A DNA stretch of 64,000 bases from assembly GCA_049487715.1 (NCBI GenBank), contig CP150563.1, positions 434,001 to 498,000 of the forward strand. The letters run 5' to 3'. Source of the stretch: Pycnococcus provasolii (lineage: Eukaryota > Chlorophyta > Pseudoscourfieldiophyceae > Pseudoscourfieldiales). Below, piece after piece: positions 31,234 through 40,806 of this stretch. Each line of letters begins with the position of its first letter. Position 1 is the first letter of the stretch. The notes below the pieces were generated by a model, which was not told where the DNA came from, did not search any database, and worked only from the letters and a program-made list of their open reading frames with translations. The position numbers were made by a program, and so were the translations under genes.

Positions 31234-33525
31234 TTACAGTTGCAACATGAGCCGAATCGCGCGCATGCGATTGTGCGAGCACGCGTCCGTGGCATGTGCC
31301 TTTAGTGCGCTCTCCGCGGCATCCCACGCATCACGGGCGCCTGTATCTGTGCCAAGCACCAGCGACGCCTCCACCCATCCACACACGAGCGCCACCACGA
31401 CGGGTGGAGGGATGCTTTTCATGAGCATATTCGCGTCTACGGCGATGTAGCGCAGGGCATCCGCCAGCAGCACGCCATCCACCATGGTGTCTAACGTTTC
31501 CGCCACGACGCCGCCGCCGCCGCAACCACTCTGCGCGGAGGAGGTCTCCACTGCTGCCACCACCGTCGTCGCCGCAGCCTCCCGCGCTCGATTTAGCGAT
31601 GCGCGTAAAAGCAGCGCTGCATATGCCACACGCACGCGTTGCTGAGGTAGCAGCGCATCCAGTGCCGCGATGCAGAGATGGGCCGCCTCCTCCTCCTCCT
31701 CGCCGCGCGCACGTGTGCGCGCCACGAGCGCGTTGGCGAGCTGCCCGTCCGCCTTGCGACGGTAGTTCTTCGATGCTGCCGCCGCGCTGCGGCTATGAGC
31801 TCCTCCGCCGCCGAAGCGCGCAAAGCGAGCACACGTTTCATCCAGCGCGTAGCTCTCGAGCAAGCTGCGAAGCAGGCTCTCCGCCACATGGTGTGCAGCC
31901 TCCGCGGCGTGAATGCGCTCCACGAGTAATGATGCTTGCATCCTCCCCGCCGCCACGCGCGCTGGCGCCGCGCCTGCAGCCTCCGCATCGGCGCACCGAC
32001 CAATCAGACGCTCCGCTTCTGCCATCGTGGTGTCGTGGTCTACGGTCGATGACATGATCAGTACATCCACCGCCTCCTCGAGAAGTGCGTCTATGCAGTA
32101 GGCACCAATCTTGAAGGTCTCGCCTGCCATGAGCAGGCGTCGCCATCCGCTGGAGGAGAGCACCTTATCCGCCTCCTGCCTGCCAGCAGCCTCGCCGCCG
32201 GCAGCCTCACGTCTCACGCACGCCGCCTTGGCGCGGCAGGCGAGGTCGTCGCCGAGTACGTTGGTGGTGTGTTCCAGCCACATCAGACGACCGGCGATCC
32301 TGGTGTGCACAATCATATTCTGGTGCAGCTGCGCCTCGTCAATTACGCCAATCCCATCCTCGCGTGGCACAGCCTGCACCGTGGTTTGTTTTTTGGAAAA
32401 ATTTTCTCCCTCCACGTCGCTGTCGCTGCTGTCATCCTCGTCGAGCAAAGCCATTGCAGCCGCGCGCTTCTCGTTCATCGCAGATTTCGCGGCTGATTCT
32501 TTCGTGATTTTCTTGCGCTTCTCCTGGCTCGGCGTCATCGACCTTCGCCGTTCCTTCATGGCACATGCGCAGAACCCCTCGAGCCAGCACCTCACGAACT
32601 TCATGTGATCGCACAGAGCCTGCCATTCATCGGAAATCCCACGACCCTTTCGTTTGCCGCCAACGTGCTGATGGTTTTGATGTGCGAAGCTATCATTAGT
32701 GCGCATCTTCATCAGTTCCATCAGTCCGGCGTCATTCTCATCTGCGAGCAGAGCTTCCTCGTCCGCCATATTTTGGTTGACGCCCATGCGTCCCTCCGCC
32801 CTCTTCGCGGCGTCGACGGGTGCCCACGCCCTTTCGTCCACAGCCACGGTTCCGAGCAGATTCGCCGGTGCCGTGGTTGGTGGTTGCAGCCTGTGCGCGT
32901 GCCTCATCGCTGATATGGCGCGGTGTCCTAGCGGCGCTCCTCCGTACTTGCGCACCATAGCGACGAGCGTTTCGTATCCCGGAGTGAGCTGCGGCAGTGC
33001 GACGCCGCTAAGGACGAGCGACTCGGCGATGTCGACGTATATGCCTACGTCGTCGTCGTTTGCATATGCGTATGCGTTTTGTTTGTTTTGGTTTGCTCTC
33101 ATATTTTTCTCCGCCTGCGCCGCGAGCGTTCGTCCGAGTTCGAGCCACGTTCCCAGCGCGGTTGCCTGGTACGCGGATATTTCCCCGCGGTCCACCGCGC
33201 GTACGACTGGCGGAGCTGCGAGAGGCGAGTGTGTTGTTTGCAAGAGGTTAAGCTCCTTAATCTGCTGCTGGGAGAGGGACGGTAAGGTTGACGCATCCTG
33301 GGATGACGACGCCCCTGTCCCTCCGGCTCCAGGTTGGGACGACGTGAGGTCGACGATCGACTTTCCTCCCGACTGATGAGGTGACTGAGGCTGATCAGGT
33401 GACTGTGCGTGCCTTCTGAACATGTGATCCAAGGGCCCACGCCCGTTGACATCCAAAGGTGGATATGACGACGACGAGCGTCGGCGCTTATTGGAACAAC
33501 CACCAGCTGCTGGTGTCACGGGCAT
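31234..33525 (-). CDS. Large protein of unknown function, probably nuclear
   Basis: 763 residues with no domain I recognise. The first ~90 residues are disordered and contain a basic KRRR cluster and a SIVDLTSS segment resembling a SUMO-interacting motif. A central region is basic and Lys-rich (KRRKKITKESAAKSAMNEKR-like, ~residues 355-375) and then acidic (DEDDSSDSDVEGE). The last ~300 residues are Ala-rich and helical, possibly tandem helical repeats. The features fit a chromatin or DNA-repair scaffold, but that is inference from composition only. Codon bias matches neighbours and the frame is long, so the gene is real. Three-prime end is 94 bases from the preceding convergent gene. Confidence 0.7.
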   Translation of the reverse strand: MPVTPAAGGCSNKRRRSSSSYPPLDVNGRGPLDHMFRRHAQSPDQPQSPHQSGGKSIVDLTSSQPGAGGTGASSSQDASTLPSLSQQQIKELNLLQTTHSPLAAPPVVRAVDRGEISAYQATALGTWLELGRTLAAQAEKNMRANQNKQNAYAYANDDDVGIYVDIAESLVLSGVALPQLTPGYETLVAMVRKYGGAPLGHRAISAMRHAHRLQPPTTAPANLLGTVAVDERAWAPVDAAKRAEGRMGVNQNMADEEALLADENDAGLMELMKMRTNDSFAHQNHQHVGGKRKGRGISDEWQALCDHMKFVRCWLEGFCACAMKERRRSMTPSQEKRKKITKESAAKSAMNEKRAAAMALLDEDDSSDSDVEGENFSKKQTTVQAVPREDGIGVIDEAQLHQNMIVHTRIAGRLMWLEHTTNVLGDDLACRAKAACVRREAAGGEAAGRQEADKVLSSSGWRRLLMAGETFKIGAYCIDALLEEAVDVLIMSSTVDHDTTMAEAERLIGRCADAEAAGAAPARVAAGRMQASLLVERIHAAEAAHHVAESLLRSLLESYALDETCARFARFGGGGAHSRSAAAASKNYRRKADGQLANALVARTRARGEEEEEAAHLCIAALDALLPQQRVRVAYAALLLRASLNRAREAAATTVVAAVETSSAQSGCGGGGVVAETLDTMVDGVLLADALRYIAVDANMLMKSIPPPVVVALVCGWVEASLVLGTDTGARDAWDAAESALKAHATDACSHNRMRAIRLMLQL

Positions 33526-33891
33526 CTGCTCTCGGGAGAAGTAGGTGAAATGGACGGCGTCGGGGGAGAGACTGGGGAGGGGCGGGAAAGGGCCCGCCCC
33601 GGGGCGTTTTTGAACCCCAACGATCTACTATTTTAGTCGAGGAGTTTCTAAGCTCCTTGTGGGTCGAAAACCTCCGTGAATTACAACTTGAATATTGGTC
33701 ATGGGAGGGATGCAATTCATAAATTTAATACGGTCCCTTAGGTCGTGGGGGCCCCTCTTGGCCTCTGCCCTTTTCCTCGGCTCTGTTGTGCAGCTTCCCG
33801 TTCGTTCGTTCCTGCTGCATGCCATTCGGAATCGGAATTCGCCAAGTGTCTGCTTTTGTTGTTTTTGTTGTTTTTGACTTTTTTGCGCAGC
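33526..33891. other. Short divergent intergenic region
   Basis: Shared 5' flank between the orphan gene and CreA. T-rich stretch with (TGTTTTTGT) repeats just upstream of the CreA ATG. No other feature seen. Confidence 0.5.
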
Positions 33892-34633
33892 ATGCCCGTC
33901 CGTTTGTTGTCGCTCTCCTCCGCGCTCGCATCCATGAGTGGTCTGGGACTTTGTGTGGTGTCCCAGAAAGCTCGACACTCATTAGGCTCAGGATTTGACT
34001 TCCTCGCAGGGTCGTCTCTGTCGTGTGAAGCCTCATCAGAAGCTCATTCGCCGTCGTCGGCGGCGTCGGCGGCGTCAACATCAACAGGCCACGAACCAGC
34101 AGACCGTGATGGTTCGTCCATGTGGTCATCATGGGAGCGTCGCATCGGCTCGTTCAGCGCGGGATCCGGTTTCGTTATGAAAGATACCGTGCAAGTGACG
34201 CGCATCGACGACCCCGCCATCGAGGGAATCACGCTGTACCTTACGCAGATGAAAAGACCGTGCGTGCTTTCTCCAAAACACAACCTAGTACTACCGACAT
34301 ACCGTTTCACTCACCAATACACACACGCTCAGAGTCACAGACCGAATCCGAACGGGCGACCTATTCACAGACCCGTCCGACGCTTCGTTAACAGTCGTGA
34401 AGACAACGCCGCACGTGAAGTTTCGCAAGCCAATTGTGCTCACGGAGGAGGGGGAGGAGGTGTTCTCCAAAAGTCGGAATCTCTTCTTCAAGTCGACGCG
34501 AGTCCGGCGCGTTTACGACAAGGAGAGGAAGGTGCTCATTTACATCAGCTACAGCGAGCGTTTGCAGGCGGACATGACACAGACGAACAGCCGATTCCGA
34601 ACGTCCACCGCGGCGGTTGCGCTAGGGACTTGA
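33892..34633 (+). CDS. CreA-family protein, organelle-targeted, two exons (33892-34259, 34333-34633)
   Basis: 222 residues after splicing. CreA is a small bacterial periplasmic protein of uncertain role; here the gene is nuclear, with an intron. Exon 1 encodes a ~75-residue Ser/Ala/Arg leader and the start of the domain (DPAIEGITLYLTQMK, matching the CreA block 'D-P-x-V-x-G-V-T-C-Y'). Removing a 73-base intron (GTGCGT...CTCAG, phase 2) joins this to VTDRIRTGDLFTDPSDASLT and then KPIVLTEEGEEVFSKSRNLF and KVLIYISYSERL, all recognisable family blocks. The two cysteines of bacterial CreA are mostly absent here (CY is LY). Endosymbiotic or bacterial origin is likely. Confidence 0.82.
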
Positions 34634-34880
34634 CTTGACTGACGGAGCACGTGTGTACTGTAACATCTCTCGCCCTAAAATAGACTATTATTACCACCCG
34701 GGTCGAGGTTCTGAACAACCCGCCCCCCGAGGTCGGAGAGGGACTCCCTCGGCTCATTTTCGGACCATTTCCGTGGCGGCGGCGGCGTCACGGCAAACGG
34801 CGTCACCTGTCACCTGTCACTCACATGTCAGTGTTTCTTGTGTACACACACAATACATACATTTTAAGGTTGTTTGTACG

Positions 34881-35924
34881 ATGCCGGTTCAAAGAAGCGT
34901 CATCTCATTGACAACACCAGCGTTTTCTTCTCAAGATGGTGCAGTCGCCCACTTGGCTCCCCTCGTCAGTGACAACTCCTCTTCCGCCCCATCCATCTCC
35001 GTCGTCGGTGCCTTAAACTTCCACTCCGCAACACACCCGTGGGCTGCGGACTTGCACCTAGCAACACCTGCACATGCACCTTCGGAAGGTAAGCCTTCGC
35101 CTTCGAGTCGAATATGCTGCTCATTTGCTGCCAGCATAAGTGCGTTGCGCGTGATGAAACATAGCGTCGCGGTCGTCGGCCTTCTCGACGGGACTGTATC
35201 AGCCGTGGCTCTGGAAGAATCCAACATCACGTCGTCAGCCAACACGTCGGCAGCTGTGACGGCGTTAGCCACAGAAAATTCGCACGTGCTTGCAACCACA
35301 GTGACAGGAAACGCGCAGCTCTTCGACGTAAGCCGTGATTTCGAGCCAGTCACGTCAGAGAGGCTGTGGGGCACGGCGCCTCCGTCCGTCGCAAGAAGCA
35401 CACCCGACGGCATGCCAGCACCCATCGTGCACTGCTCTCTTGCACAGGGCATTGCCACGTGCGTCGACGCACGTGGGCTTGTCGCGCTCTACGACACGCG
35501 GCAGCAGACGAACGGAGGGCTGGCGTCATACGGACGTGCAGGATTCATCAAGCGTGCACGCGCGACGTGCGCGGCATCTGTGGGTCAAAGCGTCTGGATT
35601 GGCACGGAGTCTGGAATTGTCGACGCCGTCGACGTGCGCGCGGTGAGCAGCGGCGGGTCTGCGCTGGCAGCGCTGCAGTGCGGCCACAAGCACTCGCACC
35701 GAGTCAATGCGCTTGCCCCGTTCAAGAAAACGGTGCTCAGCGCGTCCGAGAGTGGCGACGTGATCTTTGGAGACAGACCCATGGACCCGCTTCGCGCTGT
35801 GCTGGACAGCACCGACGCTGTGCACGCCTCTTCGAGTCCAACAGCCGCTCGATGCGTGGCCGTCGTGCATGACTCAGCGTACGTCGGAAGTGCGCTTGGT
35901 GGGCGCATCGCCGTCGTTAACTAA
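34881..35924 (+). CDS. Beta-propeller-like protein (WD40-type, possibly Nup43-like)
   Basis: 347 residues built of repeated short strands separated by turns: phrases such as VAVVGLLDGTVSAVAL, VLATTVTGNAQLFDV, GIATCVDARGLVALYDTRQ, SVWIGTESGIVDAVDVRA and TVLSASESGDVIFGD have the spacing (~45-60 residues) and the final [YF]D/VD of divergent WD40 blades. About six or seven blades would fill the length. GHKHSHRVNALAPFKKTVLSAS resembles a WD 'GH...V..L' start. The nucleoporin Nup43 is my best guess for the small single-propeller size, but no diagnostic motif supports it. First ATG used; the frame is open upstream but without ATG. Confidence 0.6.
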   Translation: MPVQRSVISLTTPAFSSQDGAVAHLAPLVSDNSSSAPSISVVGALNFHSATHPWAADLHLATPAHAPSEGKPSPSSRICCSFAASISALRVMKHSVAVVGLLDGTVSAVALEESNITSSANTSAAVTALATENSHVLATTVTGNAQLFDVSRDFEPVTSERLWGTAPPSVARSTPDGMPAPIVHCSLAQGIATCVDARGLVALYDTRQQTNGGLASYGRAGFIKRARATCAASVGQSVWIGTESGIVDAVDVRAVSSGGSALAALQCGHKHSHRVNALAPFKKTVLSASESGDVIFGDRPMDPLRAVLDSTDAVHASSSPTAARCVAVVHDSAYVGSALGGRIAVVN

Positions 35925-35991
35925 AAATAATCTAATCAAAAAAATGTATGTACCCTAGTCTATGTTACTGTACTTGTATGTAGAGAAGTGT

Positions 35992-37095
35992 TTACGTCTT
36001 TTTCTTCTGCACCTCCTCCTTGATCCTGTCCACAGCCTCGAACAGGTCGCCGGTGTATCCCACGTCGGCGATGCTGAAAAGTGGGCAGTCTTCATCCTTG
36101 TTCACAGCCACAATCACCTTGCTGTCCTTCATGCCGGCGACGTGCTGAATCGCGCCCGATATGCCGAGCGCGATGTACACCTCGGGTGCCACCACCTTAC
36201 CCGTCTGTCCAACCTGCATGTCATTTGCGCACATGCCCGCATCCACCGCCGCACGACTCGCGCCGACGGCGGCATCTGGCCCGAAAGCATCCGCGAGGCT
36301 GTACAACTTGTCAAAGTTATCTCCAACGCCACGTCCTCCACTGATGACGACACGCGCGGTGCTGAGGTCCGCTCGCTCGCCCGTGTCCTTGTTCTCCGCG
36401 CTCACAAATTCTCCGAGCGACGCGGAACCTGCTGCGGCAGCGAGTGCGTCGTCACTGACTTGGACGACAGGCGCGGCGTTGGTATCGTTCGTCTCTGCGG
36501 CGTCGAAGGCGGTTGGTCGGAACGTGACGATGGTTGGTCCGTCGCCCGTGCGCTCGACCGTCTCCATGGCGTTTCCCGCATAGCTCGGTCGCGTGAATGT
36601 CTTTGCGTCGACAGTGTCGACGACGTCCGCGATGAGCGGGCTATCGAGTAGAGCAGCAGCCCTCGGCATGAAGTCTCTCGCGAACGTCCCGTTTGGCGCC
36701 GCTGCGTTTTCGAAGTTTTTGGTTTTTATGACGTGCGTGACTAGAGCTGCCATGGGTGCCGGTAGGTTATGTTTGAGTGCATCTGACTTCGCCATGAGTA
36801 CTTCAGAGACACCGCGAACTTTCGAGAAAAGGGCAGCGGCATCGTCTAACGCTTTTGAGTCGTCAGGGGAACCGCATACGAGAACCGACAGAGAAGGATC
36901 TTTTGTCCCAGAACTCGCACCAAACGCCAAATTAGCGGCGTTGATCGCTCGACAAGATGCCTGTAAGCTTGATGCATCGGCGACGACTAATAGTGACATG
37001 AACCTACTATTACTATTAATACCAGAAGAAGAAAAACCATGACCACACGCCAGCCTATAAGTTCGAAACAACGACATTGACATTGACATCGACAT
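35992..37095 (-). CDS. ETFA: Electron transfer flavoprotein alpha subunit
   Basis: 367 residues. ETF-alpha carries FAD in the mitochondrial matrix and passes electrons from flavin dehydrogenases to ETF-ubiquinone oxidoreductase. A short Arg/Ser-rich mitochondrial presequence precedes the ETF domain. The FAD-binding half is unambiguous: VVISGGRGVGD, GASRAAVDAGM, QVGQTGKVVAPEVYIA, LGISGAIQHVAGMK and VAVNKDEDCPLFSIADVGY. Length is a little over the ~330-residue norm. The frame is open for 30 codons upstream with no ATG, so the M-S-M-S-M-S start is used. The D-lactate dehydrogenase gene lies 1.8 kb upstream, divergently. Confidence 0.95.
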   Translation of the reverse strand: MSMSMSMSLFRTYRLACGHGFSSSGINSNSRFMSLLVVADASSLQASCRAINAANLAFGASSGTKDPSLSVLVCGSPDDSKALDDAAALFSKVRGVSEVLMAKSDALKHNLPAPMAALVTHVIKTKNFENAAAPNGTFARDFMPRAAALLDSPLIADVVDTVDAKTFTRPSYAGNAMETVERTGDGPTIVTFRPTAFDAAETNDTNAAPVVQVSDDALAAAAGSASLGEFVSAENKDTGERADLSTARVVISGGRGVGDNFDKLYSLADAFGPDAAVGASRAAVDAGMCANDMQVGQTGKVVAPEVYIALGISGAIQHVAGMKDSKVIVAVNKDEDCPLFSIADVGYTGDLFEAVDRIKEEVQKKKT

Positions 37096-37696
37096 GACGA
37101 GTGAACTAATTTGTTGGATGAGGGAAAAAAAATGACAAAACCGAAACGACAAATGAATGCGCCACGTCACGGGAGGAGGGGGCACTCACTGGATCCAGGC
37201 GTTTTTGGGGAGGGAGGGCCAATAGGGTTTGTTTGTTTGGGTAAACCTGGATAAATTGTGAGGGTATCCCTGTAGGGGATTCCTACCGGTGATTTGAATG
37301 ATTAGCCCGCGGCGTAACGAGTCTAGAACCTGATGTGAAAACGTCTTGAGTTACGACGCGGAGGCGCGATGCAGCACGCATGTAAGGCACGCGCTCTTGT
37401 AACAATCATTCTCGAGTAAACATTACATGGAACCGAGCGGGTCTTAGAACTTGTTGACACGCTGTCACGACGCATTACCGCGTCACAGCGTCACCTTCGA
37501 CCAAAAAGGTATGTAACTCACGTCACACCGACGCAATCTCCACACGCAATCTCCACACACGCCAACACAATCTCCCTCCACACCAGCGCCACCACCACCC
37601 CAGGCGTGCCCACGAGGCACGACCAGGGAACAACCGACAACCCTAGTTGTTTTACTACCCTAACTCCACAAGGCCGGAGCCAAGTTACACTTAAAA

Positions 37697-37720
37697 CTCT
37701 CTCTCTCTCTCTCTCTCTCT
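37697..37720 (+). repeat. (CT)12 microsatellite
   Basis: Uninterrupted CT dinucleotide run of 24 bases. Confidence 0.95.
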
Positions 37721-37820
37721 TCACCGGTCAACAAGCGTACGCCACTCGTGCGTACACAAAAACGCGTTGACAATGGCAGTAGGGAAACCCACGCTACCAC
37801 AGCCCACCACACACAACCGT

Positions 37821-37890
37821 GGGGCCACCTTGCAATAGGCAACCTCCACACGGGGCCGCCTTGCAACGGGCAACCTCCACTCGGGGCACC
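37821..37890. repeat. 31-base tandem repeat, about 2.3 copies
   Basis: Units start GGGGCC[A/G]CCTTGCAA and end AACCTCCAC at 37821, 37852 and (partial) 37883; the first two differ at five positions or so. Confidence 0.75.
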
Positions 37891-37920
37891 TCACCTGTCC
37901 ACATCACGTGACCTTGCAAG

Positions 37921-37980
37921 TCCCCATGAACAGCGGACAAAAATGACAACAATGTCATTTTTGTCCGCACTTCACGGGGA
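37921..37980. repeat. 60-base inverted repeat (hairpin)
   Basis: Arms of 28 bases (37921-37948 and 37953-37980) with three mismatches, separated by the tetranucleotide ACAA; the inner 18 base pairs (from GCGGACAAAAATGACA inwards) are perfect. Confidence 0.9.
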
Positions 37981-38015
37981 CCAAGAAAATCCACATTAAT
38001 GTGGATTTTCTTGGT
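37980..38015. repeat. 36-base perfect palindrome
   Basis: Halves of 18 bases (ACCAAGAAAATCCACATT and its exact reverse complement) with no loop; it shares its first base with the preceding hairpin. Confidence 0.95.
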
Positions 38016-38894
38016 GATACGTCATCCAGATAACGTATCCCCGAATCATCCACACTCACCCATATTTATCTGACCAACGCAACATTGAGCGTGTAGTGCT
38101 CGATGGTGTTCAACGTCTTGAGCTCGAAGAGGTCGTCGGATGGTTCAGCGGTTTGTTTGTTTGGGGGTTTGAAAGAAGAAGATTAGCTTTACGATTTGTC
38201 TGTTGCTGAATGCTTTCATGCATTCTCTGTTGCATTGTTGCTGATCATAGGGTAGTTCCCTTGGCTGCTTCATGCGTAAGACCATTGAACAACTGAGACT
38301 TTGTCTCCATGGACGTGGCAGCCTTTGTAGCTTAAGACCATGCTTCCTTTACTTTTCATATTCCACTTCTCTCTAATCACGTTCGACGTGCGGGGGTGTG
38401 TCGTGTTTCTATTCAAACCCTACTAGGGTTTACTTTACTGATTAGATATTTCGATTATATCCTATGTTTGCTTACATAACTGTCTTTTATTGTTTCTAAT
38501 CGAACCATCACTTAACTACTCTAAGTCTCTAACTGATCTACATCTTCTTTACATTACTACTACAGGACTACGACGACAGGTTATGTCATCACGTTTTCCT
38601 TTGTAAAGGTGTGATCATTCTTCCCTCTGCCAATCCATGGCGGAGTAGGTTAGAAACACACTTCTTTTTACCGTTGATACTAATTTTTGTTGTCTTCATC
38701 TCTGGTCATTCGCCGCGCTGCAGATTGCTACTGCATCCCCCAAACGACAAGGAGGAGGAGTTCGGGGTTTAAGTTCGGGGTTTTTTAAAAAAAGTTTACA
38801 CGTGGACGGTGGACCTCATGAAAACTATCGTCCTCCCCTCCAAAAGGTCCAGGTGCAGGGATAGAATCAGCCGCCATCATAAATATATATCACG

Positions 38895-40634
38895 ATGCCG
38901 TCGTCAAGCTCGTCAAGTTTGCACGACGCCTTCCGTCCTTCTGTCGTTTTACCATCGTTAGATGTTCCCTCATTTGACGCGTTAAGCGCGGTGCTTCGGC
39001 TCGCATCGGGTGGTGGTGGTGACTCGTTCCTGGCTTGTCCTATTGACTTGATTGATGTCAATGTGTCGTCCATCATCGATGATGGGGATCGTAAGAATGA
39101 CGTCTTAAGTCATCCTCGTGATTCGCGCGATGAGGTCATTGCGTCGCTATCCATGTACGCGAAAGATAAGTCGCAGTTCCACGAACCGCCCGCACACCTG
39201 CCCATCTTTGTCGTCGCGCCAAACACCATACAAGGTGTCGCGGATGTCATACGCGCATGTCGAAAACATCAACAAACACTCGGATGCGTGGTGGTCGTTC
39301 GGGGGGCGGGAACAGGAGTCGAAGGAGGTGCCGTGCCATACCAAAAACGGGCCGTCGTACTCAGCACGCGAAACCTCAACGAAATATCCATATGCGATGC
39401 CGCCGATAACGCAGCTGTCGTGGGAGCTGGAGTGCTCAAGAACGAACTCAACAAGTACCTCAAAAAGTATAACGTGTTCTTCGGGCCAGATCCTTCCAGC
39501 AACCCATCTATTGGTGGCATGATCAGCACATCAGGATCAGGCATGAGCACTCTAAGGTACGGCACAACGCGTGAAAACGTACTCGCGCTCACCGTCGTCA
39601 CGCCTGCGGGAGACATCATCGAGACAAGGCGACCTACGCGGAAAAATGCAACGGGGTACAACCTAACACACCTCTACATTGGCGGTGAGGGCACGCTCGG
39701 CGTTGTCTGCCGAGCTGTAGTGCGAGTCCGACCTATACTTCCAATTCGATGTGGAGGCGTTCTCACGTTTCCAACGGTCGCTCTCGCATGCCAGACTGCC
39801 GTTCAAGTTAGCCAACTTGCTGACACAGATCTCACCGCGATCGTGCGGTGTGAAATGCTCAACGAGGAGGGTGTGAAATGTACCAATGAAGTGTTTGGCA
39901 CGACTCTCGACGTCGTGCCGACGATGTTTGTTGAGCTGCAGGGATCAGACGTGAGTCGTGTGGAAGAGCAATGGCGCACGCTCGTTCGCATTGCCAAGGG
40001 CTCTTTAAAGCAGACGTATGCCGGCGACGGAGACAAACTCGACGAGCTATGGGATGCACGACGTGGGTGCTACATTGCCGCGAGCAAATATCGGAAGCTC
40101 GTCGCAGACAAGGAGGGTGTGCCGCGCGCTGGCCCACCCATCGACAACGTGCTTCTGACGGATGTATGCGTGCCCCTCTCGGAATTGGCTGATGTTGTGG
40201 ATGCAACGGAGACAGACTTCAAGGTCGCGAATGTGCCATGCGTCATGTGCTGCCGTAAGTCTACCACTAACCATCCGTAGCGAATAAACAAACAGTTCAC
40301 TTACAACCTATCACACTAAAATAAAACAGATATCAGCGACGGGAACTTTCATTGCTGCGTCCCATGCAACGCAACAGGTGCTCCTCGCGAGATTGGGCAC
40401 GTGCAGGAGCTAGAAGAACGGCTGATAGAGCGTGCACTGCAGCGCCGTGGCACGGTTTCTGGAGAGCACGGCGTCGGCATAGGAAAACGGGAATTCATTG
40501 TACGTGAGCACGGGGATGCGCACATCGGTGTACAAAAGTCGATCAAAAAAGCGATGGATCCCACGAGCCTGCTCAACCCTGGAAAGGTACTTTTTGAAGA
40601 GAACGCGTCGAACACATCGAACAGTCGCCTGTAA
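38895..40634 (+). CDS. DLD: FAD-linked D-lactate dehydrogenase, two exons (38895-40254, 40330-40634)
   Basis: 554 residues after splicing. Oxidises D-lactate to pyruvate with FAD, usually at the mitochondrial inner membrane, completing methylglyoxal detoxification. FAD-binding blocks: VVVVRGAGTGVEGGAVP, FFGPDPSSNPSIGGMISTSGSG, RYGTTRENVLALTVVTPAG and LYIGGEGTLGV. The FAD-oxidase C-terminal domain is completed only across the 75-base intron (GTAAGT...ACAG, phase 1), where C + HISDGNFH makes the metal/substrate histidine motif; then SGEHGVGIGKREFI and MDPTSLLNPGKV end the protein. D-LDH is preferred over D-2-hydroxyglutarate dehydrogenase from the EGGAVP and RYGTTREN blocks. The usual H-[AV]-G-D-G-N is H-I-S-D-G-N here. 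Confidence 0.93.
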
Positions 40635-40806
40635 AAGTGATATTTAGTTGCTAATCATTCTTCATATCTTACAAATTGTTGTTGATCAAACAGCACTAGG
40701 AGTGTGTGGCGGCGGCTCCTGCGTTGGTGAATCCTGGATAATGCTGGGCAGAGATTAGGATGGACTCGTTTTAGGATAAAGATGGAGAAAACTCGGAAAA
40801 ATTATG

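Larger units (their letters stand above)
37096..38894. other. Gene-free region carrying microsatellite, minisatellite and two abutting palindromes
   Basis: About 1.8 kb with no gene I can support. It includes the shared 5' flanks of ETFA and D-LDH, a (CT)12 run, a 31-base tandem repeat and a pair of long palindromes (separate entries). No ORF with recognisable motifs. Confidence 0.6.

Noticed and set aside
37321-37510. Possible tRNA or snRNA-like hairpins in the ETFA/D-LDH spacer
   Set aside because: I could not fold a cloverleaf with anticodon and T-loop consensus; no tRNA signature found anywhere in the window.
37921-38015. Transposon terminal repeats
   Set aside because: The arms face each other with no internal sequence or target-site duplication, so they are palindromes rather than element ends.
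38895-40634. D-2-hydroxyglutarate dehydrogenase
   Set aside because: Block order and EGGAVP, RYGTTREN sequences fit D-lactate dehydrogenase better, although the neighbouring ETFA made the ETF-coupled enzyme tempting.
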